From the NCBI GenBank assembly GCA_937901225.1, contig CALCGX010000085.1, positions 1 to 11,416 on the forward strand: DNA of 11,416 bases. Reading direction: 5' to 3'. This DNA is from an uncultured Bacteroidales bacterium. Lineage in GTDB: Bacteria > Bacteroidota > Bacteroidia > Bacteroidales > Paludibacteraceae. This document shows, one piece after another, positions 1 through 6,444 of the stretch. A program made the translations under genes and the position numbers. The notes beneath the pieces were generated by a model. That model did no database searches. It was not told the origin of the DNA and was given only the letters and a program-made list of their open reading frames with translations. Numbering within the stretch: the first letter of the stretch is position 1; each line of letters begins with the position of its first letter.

Positions 1-433
1 CGCGTGGTTGGTTAGCTGCGCTCGCATTGCTTGTAGCAGTGGGGGCAGGTTGGTCGGGTGGGAGCCCGGTGATACGCACGCCGTTGGAGGTGTATTGTTC
101 GCCATCCACCTTGATGGTTGCAGGTGGGATGGTGAAGGTACCCTCTTGGTTCGCCATGAGCGTGTAGGTATAGGTGAGGGTAAACGACGAGGTGCGTTTG
201 CCATTGACGAACGAGGTGGACGATGATTGCGAGGTATAAGGACCTGCAATATAATCAAAATCCGTAAACTCTGGCGCACGCAAGTCTTTAGCACGTTGGT
301 TCACCGAGTAGGTGAGTTGGAAGGGCTTACCGACAATCACTTGAGCAGGTGCAGAGGCCTTGAATTCTACATCTTGCGCCAGTGCGGTCAGCGCCATGTT
401 GCAAATAAATAATATCAATAGTATCTTTTTCAT
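1..433 (-). CDS. batD: BatD, N-terminal part (cut by window edge)
   Basis: Reading the minus strand from the ATG at 433-431 gives an open frame of 144 codons that runs off the left edge, so only the N-terminus of the protein is here. It starts with a Sec signal peptide: Lys-Lys, a hydrophobic stretch, and a probable cut after ALTALA (about residue 19). The mature part begins QDVEFKASAPAQVIVGKPF and continues as a beta-rich segment, including FTLTYTYTLMANQEGTFTIP. This matches the start of BatD (oxygen-tolerance family) of Bacteroidetes, an exported protein with Ig-like repeats and a C-terminal membrane anchor. The start lies only 4 nt after the batC stop, so the two are probably co-transcribed and translationally coupled. 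The last visible residues are Pro/Ala/Ser/Thr-rich, a likely linker. Family identity is inferred from the N-terminus and from operon position; the rest of the gene is not visible. Confidence 0.85.
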   Translation of the reverse strand, partial: MKKILLILFICNMALTALAQDVEFKASAPAQVIVGKPFQLTYSVNQRAKDLRAPEFTDFDYIAGPYTSQSSSTSFVNGKRTSSFTLTYTYTLMANQEGTFTIPPATIKVDGEQYTSNGVRITGLPPDQPAPTATSNASAANQPR

Positions 434-437
434 AATC

Positions 438-1139
438 TTACCATTCTTTCTCTACGCGACGTTTCTTGCCTTGTTGGCGTTGTAGTTTCTCTTGTGTCTC
501 TTGTTCGTCTTGCTCAAGGGCTTGCAGGATTTGCTCGGCAGTCTCTTTGTCCATTTGATCCTCGTTTTGCTGTTGCTGCTGTTGTTGCTCTTGTTGCTGT
601 TGCTCTTGTGGTTGCTGTTGTTGTGTAGAGTCGTTTTGCTGTTTTTGCTGTTGATTTTGGTCTTGGTTTTGTTGCTGCTGTTGCTGTTGTTGCTGTAGCT
701 GCTGCATGGCTTTCACGAGGTTGTAGCGCGTGTCGTTGTCCTTGGGGTTGCGTCGCAACGATTGTTGGTATGCCGCCACGGCTTTGTCGTATTGCTGTTG
801 CGCATAGAGGGCATTGCCCATGTTGTGATAGGTGTCAGCCAATCGGCTGTCGATGAGCTCTTTGCGCGTCTTGTCGTCGGATTTGAGCAGTTGCTCTGCT
901 TTGGCATATTGTTCCATTGCCTCGGGGTATTTCTCCTGGCGGAAGAGTGCATCTCCCAGGTTGTAGTGTGCCTCGAATGATTGGTCGTTCTTGTCCAACG
1001 CACGGCGGTAGTTGACCTCTGCTTCGGTGTAGTTGGAGTCGTTGTACTGCTTGTTGCCACGACGTACGTCAGGGCTCTCATGCTGCGCAAAAAGCAGCGA
1101 AGCGATGCATAATGATATGATTGTAACTAATAATCGCAT
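438..1139 (-). CDS. batC: BatC, exported TPR protein with a glutamine-rich linker
   Basis: This encodes 233 residues. Residues 1-19 form a signal peptide ending LLFAQ, so the protein is probably periplasmic or membrane-associated. Three tetratricopeptide-like helix pairs follow at about residues 22-52, 55-88 and 103-136, with typical signatures such as AHYNLGDALFRQEKYPEA and HNMGNALYAQQQYDKAVA. Residues 146-192 are mostly Gln with a few Asn, Asp, Glu and Lys. The tail is charged and ends GKKRRVEKEW, a basic end with a terminal Trp like other Bacteroidetes BatC proteins. TPR proteins are scaffolds, so BatC likely bridges other Bat proteins. The start is the ATG 21 nt after the batB stop. There is no Shine-Dalgarno sequence, as usual for the phylum. 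Gln codons mix CAG and CAA, so the tract is not a pure trinucleotide repeat. An antisense poly-Leu frame here is only the shadow of this tract. Confidence 0.9.
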   Translation of the reverse strand: MRLLVTIISLCIASLLFAQHESPDVRRGNKQYNDSNYTEAEVNYRRALDKNDQSFEAHYNLGDALFRQEKYPEAMEQYAKAEQLLKSDDKTRKELIDSRLADTYHNMGNALYAQQQYDKAVAAYQQSLRRNPKDNDTRYNLVKAMQQLQQQQQQQQQNQDQNQQQKQQNDSTQQQQPQEQQQQEQQQQQQQNEDQMDKETAEQILQALEQDEQETQEKLQRQQGKKRRVEKEW

Positions 1140-1160
1140 ATTACTGTTCAGTTATTCGTT

Positions 1161-2198
1161 TCACTTTTCCGTTTTTTCTCCAAACAAGTCCATGCGTGTG
1201 AGGCGGTGGTTCTTGCGTGAGAGGATGAAGAACTCAATGACGAGCAACAATAGTGCAATCAGCACGAAGGATTGGTATTGCTCGTTGTAGTCGGCATAGA
1301 CGGTAGTCTCTAGGTCGGTCGTTGCGATGCGGTCGAGCTCCTGTTGGAGGGCACGCATGGCGGTATTGGTATTGTCGCAACGCACATAGATACCACTACC
1401 TGCTTGTGCGATTTGCTGACACATCTCTTCGTTGAGGCGGCTGACTACGACTTGTCCGCTGCGGTCTTTGAAATAGTCGTTGGTGCCTGGCTTAGGTATA
1501 GGTGCTCCCTCTGGCTTACCAATACCAATGACAAAGACTTGGATGCCCAACTCTTGTGCCTTTTTAGCTGCGGCAATGGCATCATCCTCGTGGTTCTCAC
1601 CATCGGTGATGAGGATGATAGCACGTCCTGCATCGCTCTCTTGTGCTCCGAAGGAGGTGATGGCTGTTTGCAGGGCAGTGCCGATGGCCGTACCTTGTGT
1701 TTGGATGAGGTTAGGGGTGATGGTGTTGAGAAACATCTTGGCTGACACGTAGTCGCATGTGATAGGGAGCTGCGTGAAGGCTTCGCCAGCAAAGACCACC
1801 AAGCCCACCTTGTCGTCCACCATGTTGTCGATCATCTTGCTAAGCATCTGCTTGGCACGGTCCAGACGGTTAGGAGCTACATCTTCGGCGAGCATGGAAT
1901 TGGAGATATCCAATGCTACCATCACTTCGATGCCTTGTCGCTTAACGGTCTTCTCCTGTTGCCCAAATTGTGGACGTGCAGCAGCGATGATGAGCAGCAC
2001 TGCCGCCACAATCATCAGACTGAACTTCCATACAGGTCGGCTCTTAGATGCATCTGGCATAAGCTGTGCCATCAGTTCGGGATCGCCAAACTCCGCCAAC
2101 TGGCGGCTCTTGCGCTTGGTGTAGATGATGTATGCAATCACGAAGACGGGTATCGTGATAAGCCACCAAAGCATTTCTATATTTGCAAATCTAAACAT
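1161..2198 (-). CDS. batB: BatB, membrane-anchored von Willebrand A domain protein
   Basis: This encodes 345 residues. Two hydrophobic segments near the N-terminus (about 8-26 and 58-74) are followed by a VWA domain, and a C-terminal membrane helix lies at about 320-337 (SFVLIALLLLVIEFFIL). The metal-ion-dependent adhesion site is complete: DISNS at 97-101, the TQGTAIGTA Thr region near 167-175, and ITDGE at 197-201. FAGEAFTQLP and the VFVIGIG strand are also typical of the BatA/BatB family. The protein is predicted to sit in the inner membrane as part of the Bat complex named from Bacteroides fragilis aerotolerance mutants. It is a paralogue of the upstream batA product. The ATG at 2198-2196 directly follows a GTTTAGN heptamer array. 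The stop is TGA. Assignment to BatB rather than BatA rests on gene order and on having two N-terminal hydrophobic segments before the MIDAS. Confidence 0.93.
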   Translation of the reverse strand: MFRFANIEMLWWLITIPVFVIAYIIYTKRKSRQLAEFGDPELMAQLMPDASKSRPVWKFSLMIVAAVLLIIAAARPQFGQQEKTVKRQGIEVMVALDISNSMLAEDVAPNRLDRAKQMLSKMIDNMVDDKVGLVVFAGEAFTQLPITCDYVSAKMFLNTITPNLIQTQGTAIGTALQTAITSFGAQESDAGRAIILITDGENHEDDAIAAAKKAQELGIQVFVIGIGKPEGAPIPKPGTNDYFKDRSGQVVVSRLNEEMCQQIAQAGSGIYVRCDNTNTAMRALQQELDRIATTDLETTVYADYNEQYQSFVLIALLLLVIEFFILSRKNHRLTRMDLFGEKTEK

Positions 2199-2201
2199 AT
2201 C

Positions 2202-2238
2202 TCTAATCTCTAAACACTAAACACTAAACACACTAAAC
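2202..2238 (-). repeat. GTTTAGN heptamer array, batA-batB spacer
   Basis: On the minus strand this spacer is GTTTAGT, a 2-nt GT insert, GTTTAGT, GTTTAGT, GTTTAGA, GATTAGA, then GAT and the batB ATG. That is five units with one indel. The first G is also the last base of the batA TAG stop. The repeat therefore fills the whole 39-nt spacer between the two genes in sense orientation. Confidence 0.9.
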
Positions 2239-3224
2239 TACTCCGCAATGGTGCGAAGAACTAGGAATCGAAGCAGCACTTCGAGCAGTAGGCATAGCAG
2301 AGCAGCCGTGAGGAATGGCATGAAATGCTCGGTGCGCTTGGAGTACTCGCGAACGCGAATCTTGGTCTTCTCGAGTTGGTCGATCTGTTGGTAGATAGCG
2401 CGCAGACTATTATTGTCGGTTGCGCGGAAGTACTCGCCGCCTGTGAGTTGAGCGATATTGCGGAGGGTGGTCTCGTCAAACTCCGAACTCATCGTGCCAT
2501 ATTGCACGCCATATGGCGTATGCATCGGTACGCGTACTTGGTCGCTATAGCTGCCCACGCCTATCGCGTATACGCGTATATTAAAGGTCTTGGCGATTTC
2601 GGCTGCGGTTTGTGGGTCGATGTCGCCGCGGTTGTTGCTACCGTCGGTGAGCAGGATCACTACCTTAGACTTTGTTTCCGAATCTTTCATGCGGTTCACT
2701 GCGTTCGCTAGACCCAAACCGATAGCCGTACCATCTTCGATCATGCCGAACTTCACCGATTGGAAGAGGTTGACCAACACGGCATGGTCGGTGGTCAGAG
2801 GACATTGGGTGAAACTCTCGCCTGCAAATACCACCAAACCGATCTGGTCATTGGGACGTGAGAGCACAAACTCCGTAGCCACGGCTTTAGCTGCCTCCAG
2901 ACGGTTGGGCTTGAGGTCCTCGCCCAGCATAGTACCTGAGATGTCCAACGCCATCATGATGTCGATACCCTCGGTGGATTCCGATTGCCAGCGATTACTC
3001 AATTGTGGTCGTGCCAAAGCCAAAGACAACAATATCACCAATAGCACACGCAACACAAAAGGCACATGGATCAACCATACACGCAAACTCTTGGGCTGTT
3101 GCTGCAAACTAGCTGTCGAAGACAACTGCACCGATGCACGAGCGGTGCGCAACTTCCATATATACCATCCTACTACTGGGATCAGCAGCAATAAAAACAA
3201 ATATCCTGGACTAGCAAATGTCAT
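2238..3224 (-). CDS. batA: BatA, membrane-anchored von Willebrand A domain protein
   Basis: This encodes 328 residues from the ATG at 3224-3222 (MTFASPGYLF...). A longer frame could start at GTG 3236, but those extra four codons lie inside the heptamer array. MxFxxPxYL is the family's usual N-terminus, so I choose the ATG. Hydrophobic segments at about 8-22 and 52-70 precede the VWA domain. MIDAS residues are D94-I-S-G-T98 (Thr in place of the usual final Ser), the DGTAIGLGLA segment, and LLTDGSNNRGD. VVFAGESFTQCPLTTD is diagnostic for the family. A C-terminal membrane helix lies in the last 25 residues. The product is an inner-membrane partner of the MoxR ATPase module. The stop TAG is fused to the first repeat of the batA-batB spacer. 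Confidence 0.92.
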   Translation of the reverse strand: MTFASPGYLFLLLLIPVVGWYIWKLRTARASVQLSSTASLQQQPKSLRVWLIHVPFVLRVLLVILLSLALARPQLSNRWQSESTEGIDIMMALDISGTMLGEDLKPNRLEAAKAVATEFVLSRPNDQIGLVVFAGESFTQCPLTTDHAVLVNLFQSVKFGMIEDGTAIGLGLANAVNRMKDSETKSKVVILLTDGSNNRGDIDPQTAAEIAKTFNIRVYAIGVGSYSDQVRVPMHTPYGVQYGTMSSEFDETTLRNIAQLTGGEYFRATDNNSLRAIYQQIDQLEKTKIRVREYSKRTEHFMPFLTAALLCLLLEVLLRFLVLRTIAE

Positions 3225-3227
3225 ATC

Positions 3228-3255
3228 TCTAAACACTAATCACTAAACTCTAAAC
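3228..3255 (-). repeat. GTTTAGN heptamer array at the gene 3-batA junction
   Basis: Four minus-strand units lie here: GTTTAGA, GTTTAGT, GATTAGT, GTTTAGA. They are followed by GAT and the batA ATG. The upstream gene's last Val codon and TAG stop (GTT TAG, 3255-3250) are part of the first unit, so the repeat supplies that gene's stop codon. Confidence 0.9.
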
Positions 3256-4161
3256 TGTAGGTGCTTCAGCACCGTCCTCTAAACTTTTAATCGTCGTTTC
3301 TTTGACAAAGGTATATGCACTACGCAAACTCAGTTCGTTTTCGTCGGGTGTGGCGGTCCACTTGGCGAACTTTACCAAATCTGCTAATGTGAGCATCTTG
3401 CGCAGTTGCTCGTAGAGGTCTTTCTTGTCGCTCAAGAGCGGACGCATGGCACGCAATGTCTCATCGGAAGTCTGCTCGGCACTGCTTACCTCAAATCGGC
3501 GGGCGATGTACTCGCGTACCACGTCGGTAAGTTGCGTGTGGTATTCCTTGATTTGACCTGTTTGCCAGATCTTCTGCTCGCGGATGGCGTCCAACTTCTC
3601 CAGAGCCACTTCCTCTGCGGGACGCAATGGCTCGACTGCTACGGCATCCTCATCGCGTTTGCCCATACGACTTTGCAGGTAGGTGATGAGGTAGTATCCG
3701 CCTACGCCCACGCCTGCTACAGCCAATGCCAGCAGTACCCATCTCAGAAATCCCCACCACCAGATAGGTGCGCGGTAAATACCCTTAATGTCGGTGATGG
3801 CCATGTCGGTAGAGTCCATCTCAAATGGCTGTACCACATTCAGAATCAGCGATTCGCTCCATACGGTATCGTCGCCACTGACGAAAGGCAGGGGTTCGAT
3901 GTAGAAGAGCGAGTCCTCGAAGGAGGTCAGCGTCAGGTATTGGTTGTACTGCACGCGGCCGTCGCTGAGGGTGGTGGTATCTACGATGGTACGGTCCACA
4001 ATCTCAATGCCAGGAATCAGGTGTTCGCCCAGCACAGGCATCTGCACCTGCTCTCCTACCTCGCTGGTAGCACGCAGATGCAAGTCGGTTTAGTCGCCGA
4101 TAAAGAGGGTGGTACTATCTATTGCGGCACTAACCACCAGTGCCAAAATCGTTGTTAGCAT
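3250..4161 (-). pseudogene. bat-operon membrane protein gene with an in-frame TAA at codon 24
   Basis: The natural start is ATG 4161-4159, inside an ATGCTAA overlap with the DUF58 stop. It reads MLTTILALVVSAAIDSTT (a short signal peptide), then LFIGD, TAA (4092-4090), TDLHLRATSE and so on in the same frame to TAG at 3252-3250. The frame is 303 codons with this one stop. Related genes at this position usually read IGDQ here, so CAA to TAA (A instead of G at plus-strand 4092) explains it. After the stop the coding sequence is intact: a beta-rich extracytoplasmic domain (about 27-138), a membrane helix (about 140-161), and a soluble helical tail with EYHTQLTDVVREYIARRF. A TTG at 4083 could restart translation, but the product would lack the signal peptide and be mis-sorted. 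This is either a recent nonsense mutation, a base-call error or readthrough. It resembles the unnamed protein between DUF58 and BatA in Bacteroides. The exact biochemical role is unknown. Confidence 0.8.
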
Positions 4162-5018
4162 TTGAATAAGTGCATTAAAGCTTTCACATAATCTTCATCC
4201 GTGCGCACGCTGACATGGCTTACGCCCGTGCGGGTGAAGAGTTGTTGCATCTCGTTTTGGTTGTCGCGCCATGCTTGCGCATAGTTGTCTCTCACCGATG
4301 TGATGGCGGTGTCCACCCACAAGTCATTGTTTGTCTCGGCATCGTGGAACTTCACGAGTCCGATGTTGGGCAACTCGGCTTCACGGCGGTCGTATATCTG
4401 TATGGCATTCACCTCGTGGCGGTTAGAGGCAATCATCAGCGGTTGATACATATTGCCTGCGCCGATGAAATCTGAGATGAGGAAGGCAGTGCAATGGCGT
4501 TTTTGAGCATTGGCAAAGTATTGCAATGCTTGTGCGATGTCGGTACCTGCGGAAGTGGGCTCAAAGCTCAGCAACTCGCGGATGATATGCAGCACGTGGG
4601 TTTTACCTTTCTTAGCAGGGATAAACTTCTCAATCTTGTCGGAGAAGAATATCACACCCACCTTGTCGTTGTTGGCGATGGTGGAGAATGCCAATGTAGC
4701 AGCCACCTCCGCCATCATGTCGCGTTTCATCTGGCTGAGCGTACCGAAGTGACGACTGCCCGATACATCCACCAGCAGCATCACAGTGAGCTCGCGCTCC
4801 TCTTCAAACACCTTGATATAGGGCTTGTTGAGGCGTGCGGTCACGTTCCAGTCGATGGAGCGCACATCGTCGCCTGGCTGATACTCACGCACTTCGGAGA
4901 ACGCCATACCGCGTCCCTTGAACTGCGAGTGGTATTCGCCCGCGAAGATATTTCGGCTCAACTTACGCGCCTTAATCTCTATCTTCCGTACCCGTTTTAA
5001 TAGTTCTTCAGAGGTCAT
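4155..5018 (-). CDS. DUF58 family protein (VWA-like MoxR partner)
   Basis: This encodes 287 soluble residues with no signal peptide or membrane helix. The DUF58 signature lies at about residues 34-62: GRGMAFSEVREYQPGDD followed by RSIDWNVTARLNKP. Next is a VWA-like fold with DVSGS at 84-88 and an FLISDF strand. In the family, DUF58 genes almost always follow moxR and encode cytoplasmic proteins thought to be handled by the AAA+ ATPase. That order holds here. The last codons, AAA TGC TAA, overlap the ATG of the next gene by 7 nt, which implies translational coupling. The start ATG lies just after a five-unit heptamer array (leader end GAGA-ATG). No frame problems were seen. Confidence 0.93.
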   Translation of the reverse strand: MTSEELLKRVRKIEIKARKLSRNIFAGEYHSQFKGRGMAFSEVREYQPGDDVRSIDWNVTARLNKPYIKVFEEERELTVMLLVDVSGSRHFGTLSQMKRDMMAEVAATLAFSTIANNDKVGVIFFSDKIEKFIPAKKGKTHVLHIIRELLSFEPTSAGTDIAQALQYFANAQKRHCTAFLISDFIGAGNMYQPLMIASNRHEVNAIQIYDRREAELPNIGLVKFHDAETNNDLWVDTAITSVRDNYAQAWRDNQNEMQQLFTRTGVSHVSVRTDEDYVKALMHLFKC

Positions 5019-5022
5019 TCTC

Positions 5023-5057
5023 TCTAAACTCTAAACTCTAAACACTAAACACTAAAC
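5023..5057 (-). repeat. GTTTAGN heptamer array, moxR-DUF58 spacer
   Basis: Five exact heptamers lie on the minus strand: GTTTAGT twice, then GTTTAGA three times, followed by GAGA and the DUF58 ATG. Together with a short TTG leader after the moxR TGA, they make up essentially the whole 42-nt spacer. This is the most regular of the three heptamer arrays. Confidence 0.95.
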
Positions 5058-5060
5058 CAA

Positions 5061-6056
5061 TCAAGGAACTTGCACCGCGTTCAATACCTCGGTTATCACA
5101 TCCTCGGTGGTGATGTTGTTGGCTTCTGCCTCGTAGGTGAGTCCAATACGGTGGCGCAATACGTCGTAGCAAACGGCACGTACATCCTCTGGAATCACAT
5201 AACCACGGCGGTGGATAAATGCGTATGCACGAGCTGCCAATGCCAAGTTGATACTTGCACGTGGTGAACCGCCAAACGCAATCATTGATTTCATGTTCTC
5301 CAAACCATATGCCTCTGGTTGGCGAGTAGCAAACACGATGTCCACGATATACTTCTCGATCTTCTCATCGATATACACCTCGCGCACGATTTGGCGGGCT
5401 TTGAGGATATCGGAGGTCTCGAGGATAGGGTTGACTTGTATCTTTTCGCCTGTGATGTTTTGGCGAATGATCTGCATCTCCTCCTCTTTCTTTGGATAGC
5501 CAATCACCACCTTGAGCATGAAACGGTCGGTCTGTGCTTCAGGCAATGGATAGGTACCCTCTTGCTCGATAGGGTTTTGGGTAGCGAGTACGAGGAATGG
5601 CTCACCCAACTTGTAGGTCTGCTCGCCGATGGTGATCTGACGCTCTTGCATGGCCTCAAGCAATGCGGATTGCACTTTGGCTGGAGCACGGTTGATCTCA
5701 TCTGCCAATACGAAGTTAGCGAAGATAGGACCTTGCTTTACCTTAAACTCTTCCGACTTTTGCGAGTAGATTTGTGTACCCAATACGTCGGCTGGCAACA
5801 AGTCTGGTGTAAACTGAATACGGCTGAAGTCGGCTTTTACCAATTTTGCCAATGTGTTGATGGCCAAGGTCTTTGCCAAACCAGGTACACCTTCCAATAG
5901 GATATGTCCGTCTGCCAACAAACCAATCAACAGACTCTCTACGAGGTGCTTTTGACCTACAATCACTTGGTTCATGCCCATGGTCAGGGCTTCTACAAAC
6001 GAACTCTCACGCTCGATGCGCTCTTGCAGTTCGCGAATATCTACGGTAGTTTGCAT
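5061..6056 (-). CDS. MoxR family AAA+ ATPase
   Basis: This encodes 331 residues of the MoxR AAA+ family. Walker A is GVPGLAKT (56-63), Walker B is VLADE (116-120, acidic pair D119/E120), and sensor 1 is ATQNP with N161, followed by the MoxR hallmark IEQEGTYPLPEAQTDRF. The C-terminal lid helices include SPRASINLALAARAYAF and RGYVIPEDVRAV. MoxR proteins act as cytoplasmic chaperone-like ATPases for VWA proteins, and here the gene leads a train of such genes. It is the first gene of the bat operon. The start is ATG 6056-6054 after an A/T-rich leader, and TGA is the stop. In Bacteroides literature this gene is simply moxR, or is grouped with batA-E. Length and motifs are normal. Confidence 0.95.
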   Translation of the reverse strand: MQTTVDIRELQERIERESSFVEALTMGMNQVIVGQKHLVESLLIGLLADGHILLEGVPGLAKTLAINTLAKLVKADFSRIQFTPDLLPADVLGTQIYSQKSEEFKVKQGPIFANFVLADEINRAPAKVQSALLEAMQERQITIGEQTYKLGEPFLVLATQNPIEQEGTYPLPEAQTDRFMLKVVIGYPKKEEEMQIIRQNITGEKIQVNPILETSDILKARQIVREVYIDEKIEKYIVDIVFATRQPEAYGLENMKSMIAFGGSPRASINLALAARAYAFIHRRGYVIPEDVRAVCYDVLRHRIGLTYEAEANNITTEDVITEVLNAVQVP

Positions 6057-6150
6057 ATGATAATTTTTTTATAATGAACTATTTTCACGGTAAAAAACAC
6101 ACCTTCAAGTGCGTCCGTGTAAATATGTACAAAAACCGTGCCAAACCAAT
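6057..6150 (-). promoter_or_regulatory. Leader/promoter region of the moxR-bat operon
   Basis: This 94-bp gap lies between the terminator of the valS unit and moxR, so a promoter for the bat operon is expected. I find no clean TTTG-N20-TAnnTTTG pair. On the minus strand CACGG occurs at 6140-6136 and 6119-6115 (21 bp apart, about two helical turns), and the inverse CCGTG occurs at 6090-6086. CACGGT/ACCGTG form a 6-bp inverted pair. These could be operator half-sites for an unidentified regulator, but that is a guess. The last 20 bp before the ATG are almost all A/T. Confidence 0.3.
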
Positions 6151-6178
6151 AAAAAAACGTCAGGATTCTACCCTGACG
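6151..6178 (-). terminator. Rho-independent terminator of the valS-chorismate mutase unit
   Basis: On the minus strand a 7-bp stem CGTCAGG (6178-6172) pairs with CCTGACG (6164-6158) around loop GTAGAAT. Seven T residues follow (6157-6151). AAAG before the stem can extend pairing into the T tract. The hairpin begins inside the chorismate mutase gene and contains its last codons and TGA stop. The plus-strand version has only a poor T tract, so it probably acts on minus-strand transcription only. Confidence 0.88.
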
Positions 6179-6420
6179 CTTTCTTTATGCAATGCTTCCA
6201 TCACTTCGCGGATAACCGTTTCGCTCAGTCCATGTTGCTTGCCTTGTGCTAAGCAATGCTCCACAACTTGCTGCCAACGCTCGGGTTGCAGCACCTGTTC
6301 GCCATGTGCGTGTTTCCACTCACCTATGGCGCGAGCCACGTCCGCGCGCTGTGCGATGATATCCCACAACTGCTCGTCCAGCTGGTCAATCTCTGCGCGA
6401 AGCGATGCTAAGTCTTTCAT
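6160..6420 (-). CDS. Chorismate mutase, AroQ-type (monofunctional, 86 aa)
   Basis: This encodes 86 residues with the three-helix AroQ fold: LRAEIDQLDEQLWDIIAQR, then an Arg/Lys helix (VARAIGEWKH), then PERWQQVVEHCLAQGKQHGL and a last helix ending KESVRVES. R8, R25, K36 and R48 match the catalytic Arg/Arg/Lys/Arg set of the E. coli enzyme. The positions corresponding to its D48 and E52 are Q45 and W49, a VLQPERW variant I associate with stand-alone or PchB-like members. It would convert chorismate to prephenate for Phe/Tyr synthesis; an isochorismate lyase role cannot be excluded. It is downstream of valS with a 24-nt spacer made of GTTCAGNN octamers, and the unit's terminator overlaps its 3' end. 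The start ATG 6420-6418 is the only sensible one. The symbol is left blank because aroQ is also used for dehydroquinase. Confidence 0.85.
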   Translation of the reverse strand: MKDLASLRAEIDQLDEQLWDIIAQRADVARAIGEWKHAHGEQVLQPERWQQVVEHCLAQGKQHGLSETVIREVMEALHKESVRVES

Positions 6421-6441
6421 TCAACTCCTGAACTTCTGAAC
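6418..6441 (-). repeat. GTTCAGNN octamers, valS-chorismate mutase spacer
   Basis: The minus strand has GTTCAGAA (6441-6434), GTTCAGGA (6433-6426) and a degenerate third unit GTTGAATG (6425-6418) that contains the start ATG of the chorismate mutase gene. They begin 3 nt after the valS TGA stop. This is the same octamer family as the three blocks inside valS. Confidence 0.85.
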
Positions 6442-6444
6442 CTC

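Noticed and set aside
492..698. Plus-strand frame coding a poly-leucine protein
   Set aside because: It is the antisense image of the CAG/CAA tract of batC and has no start context or promoter.
1147..1154. Single GTTCAGTT on the plus strand in the batB-batC spacer
   Set aside because: It is one copy in the opposite orientation and is expected by chance.
3225..3236. GTG start for BatA, four codons longer
   Set aside because: The extra codons are heptamer repeat, and the ATG at 3224 gives the usual family N-terminus.
4081..4083. TTG as the normal start of the third bat-operon gene
   Set aside because: It lacks the signal peptide, while an ATG overlapping the DUF58 stop gives one in the same frame; the TAA between is better seen as a mutation.
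4090..4092. Genetic code change with TAA read as Gln
   Set aside because: TAA is the normal stop of the DUF58 gene, batC and metK here, and Gln is encoded by CAA/CAG everywhere else.
5023..5057. CRISPR array or telomere-like repeat
   Set aside because: The units are 7 bp, directly tandem, without spacers or cas genes, and lie inside an operon; similarity to TTTAGGG telomeres is superficial.
6092..6134. Consensus Bacteroidetes promoter for moxR
   Set aside because: TTTG words exist nearby but none has TAnnTTTG at 19-21 nt; only weak alternatives were seen.
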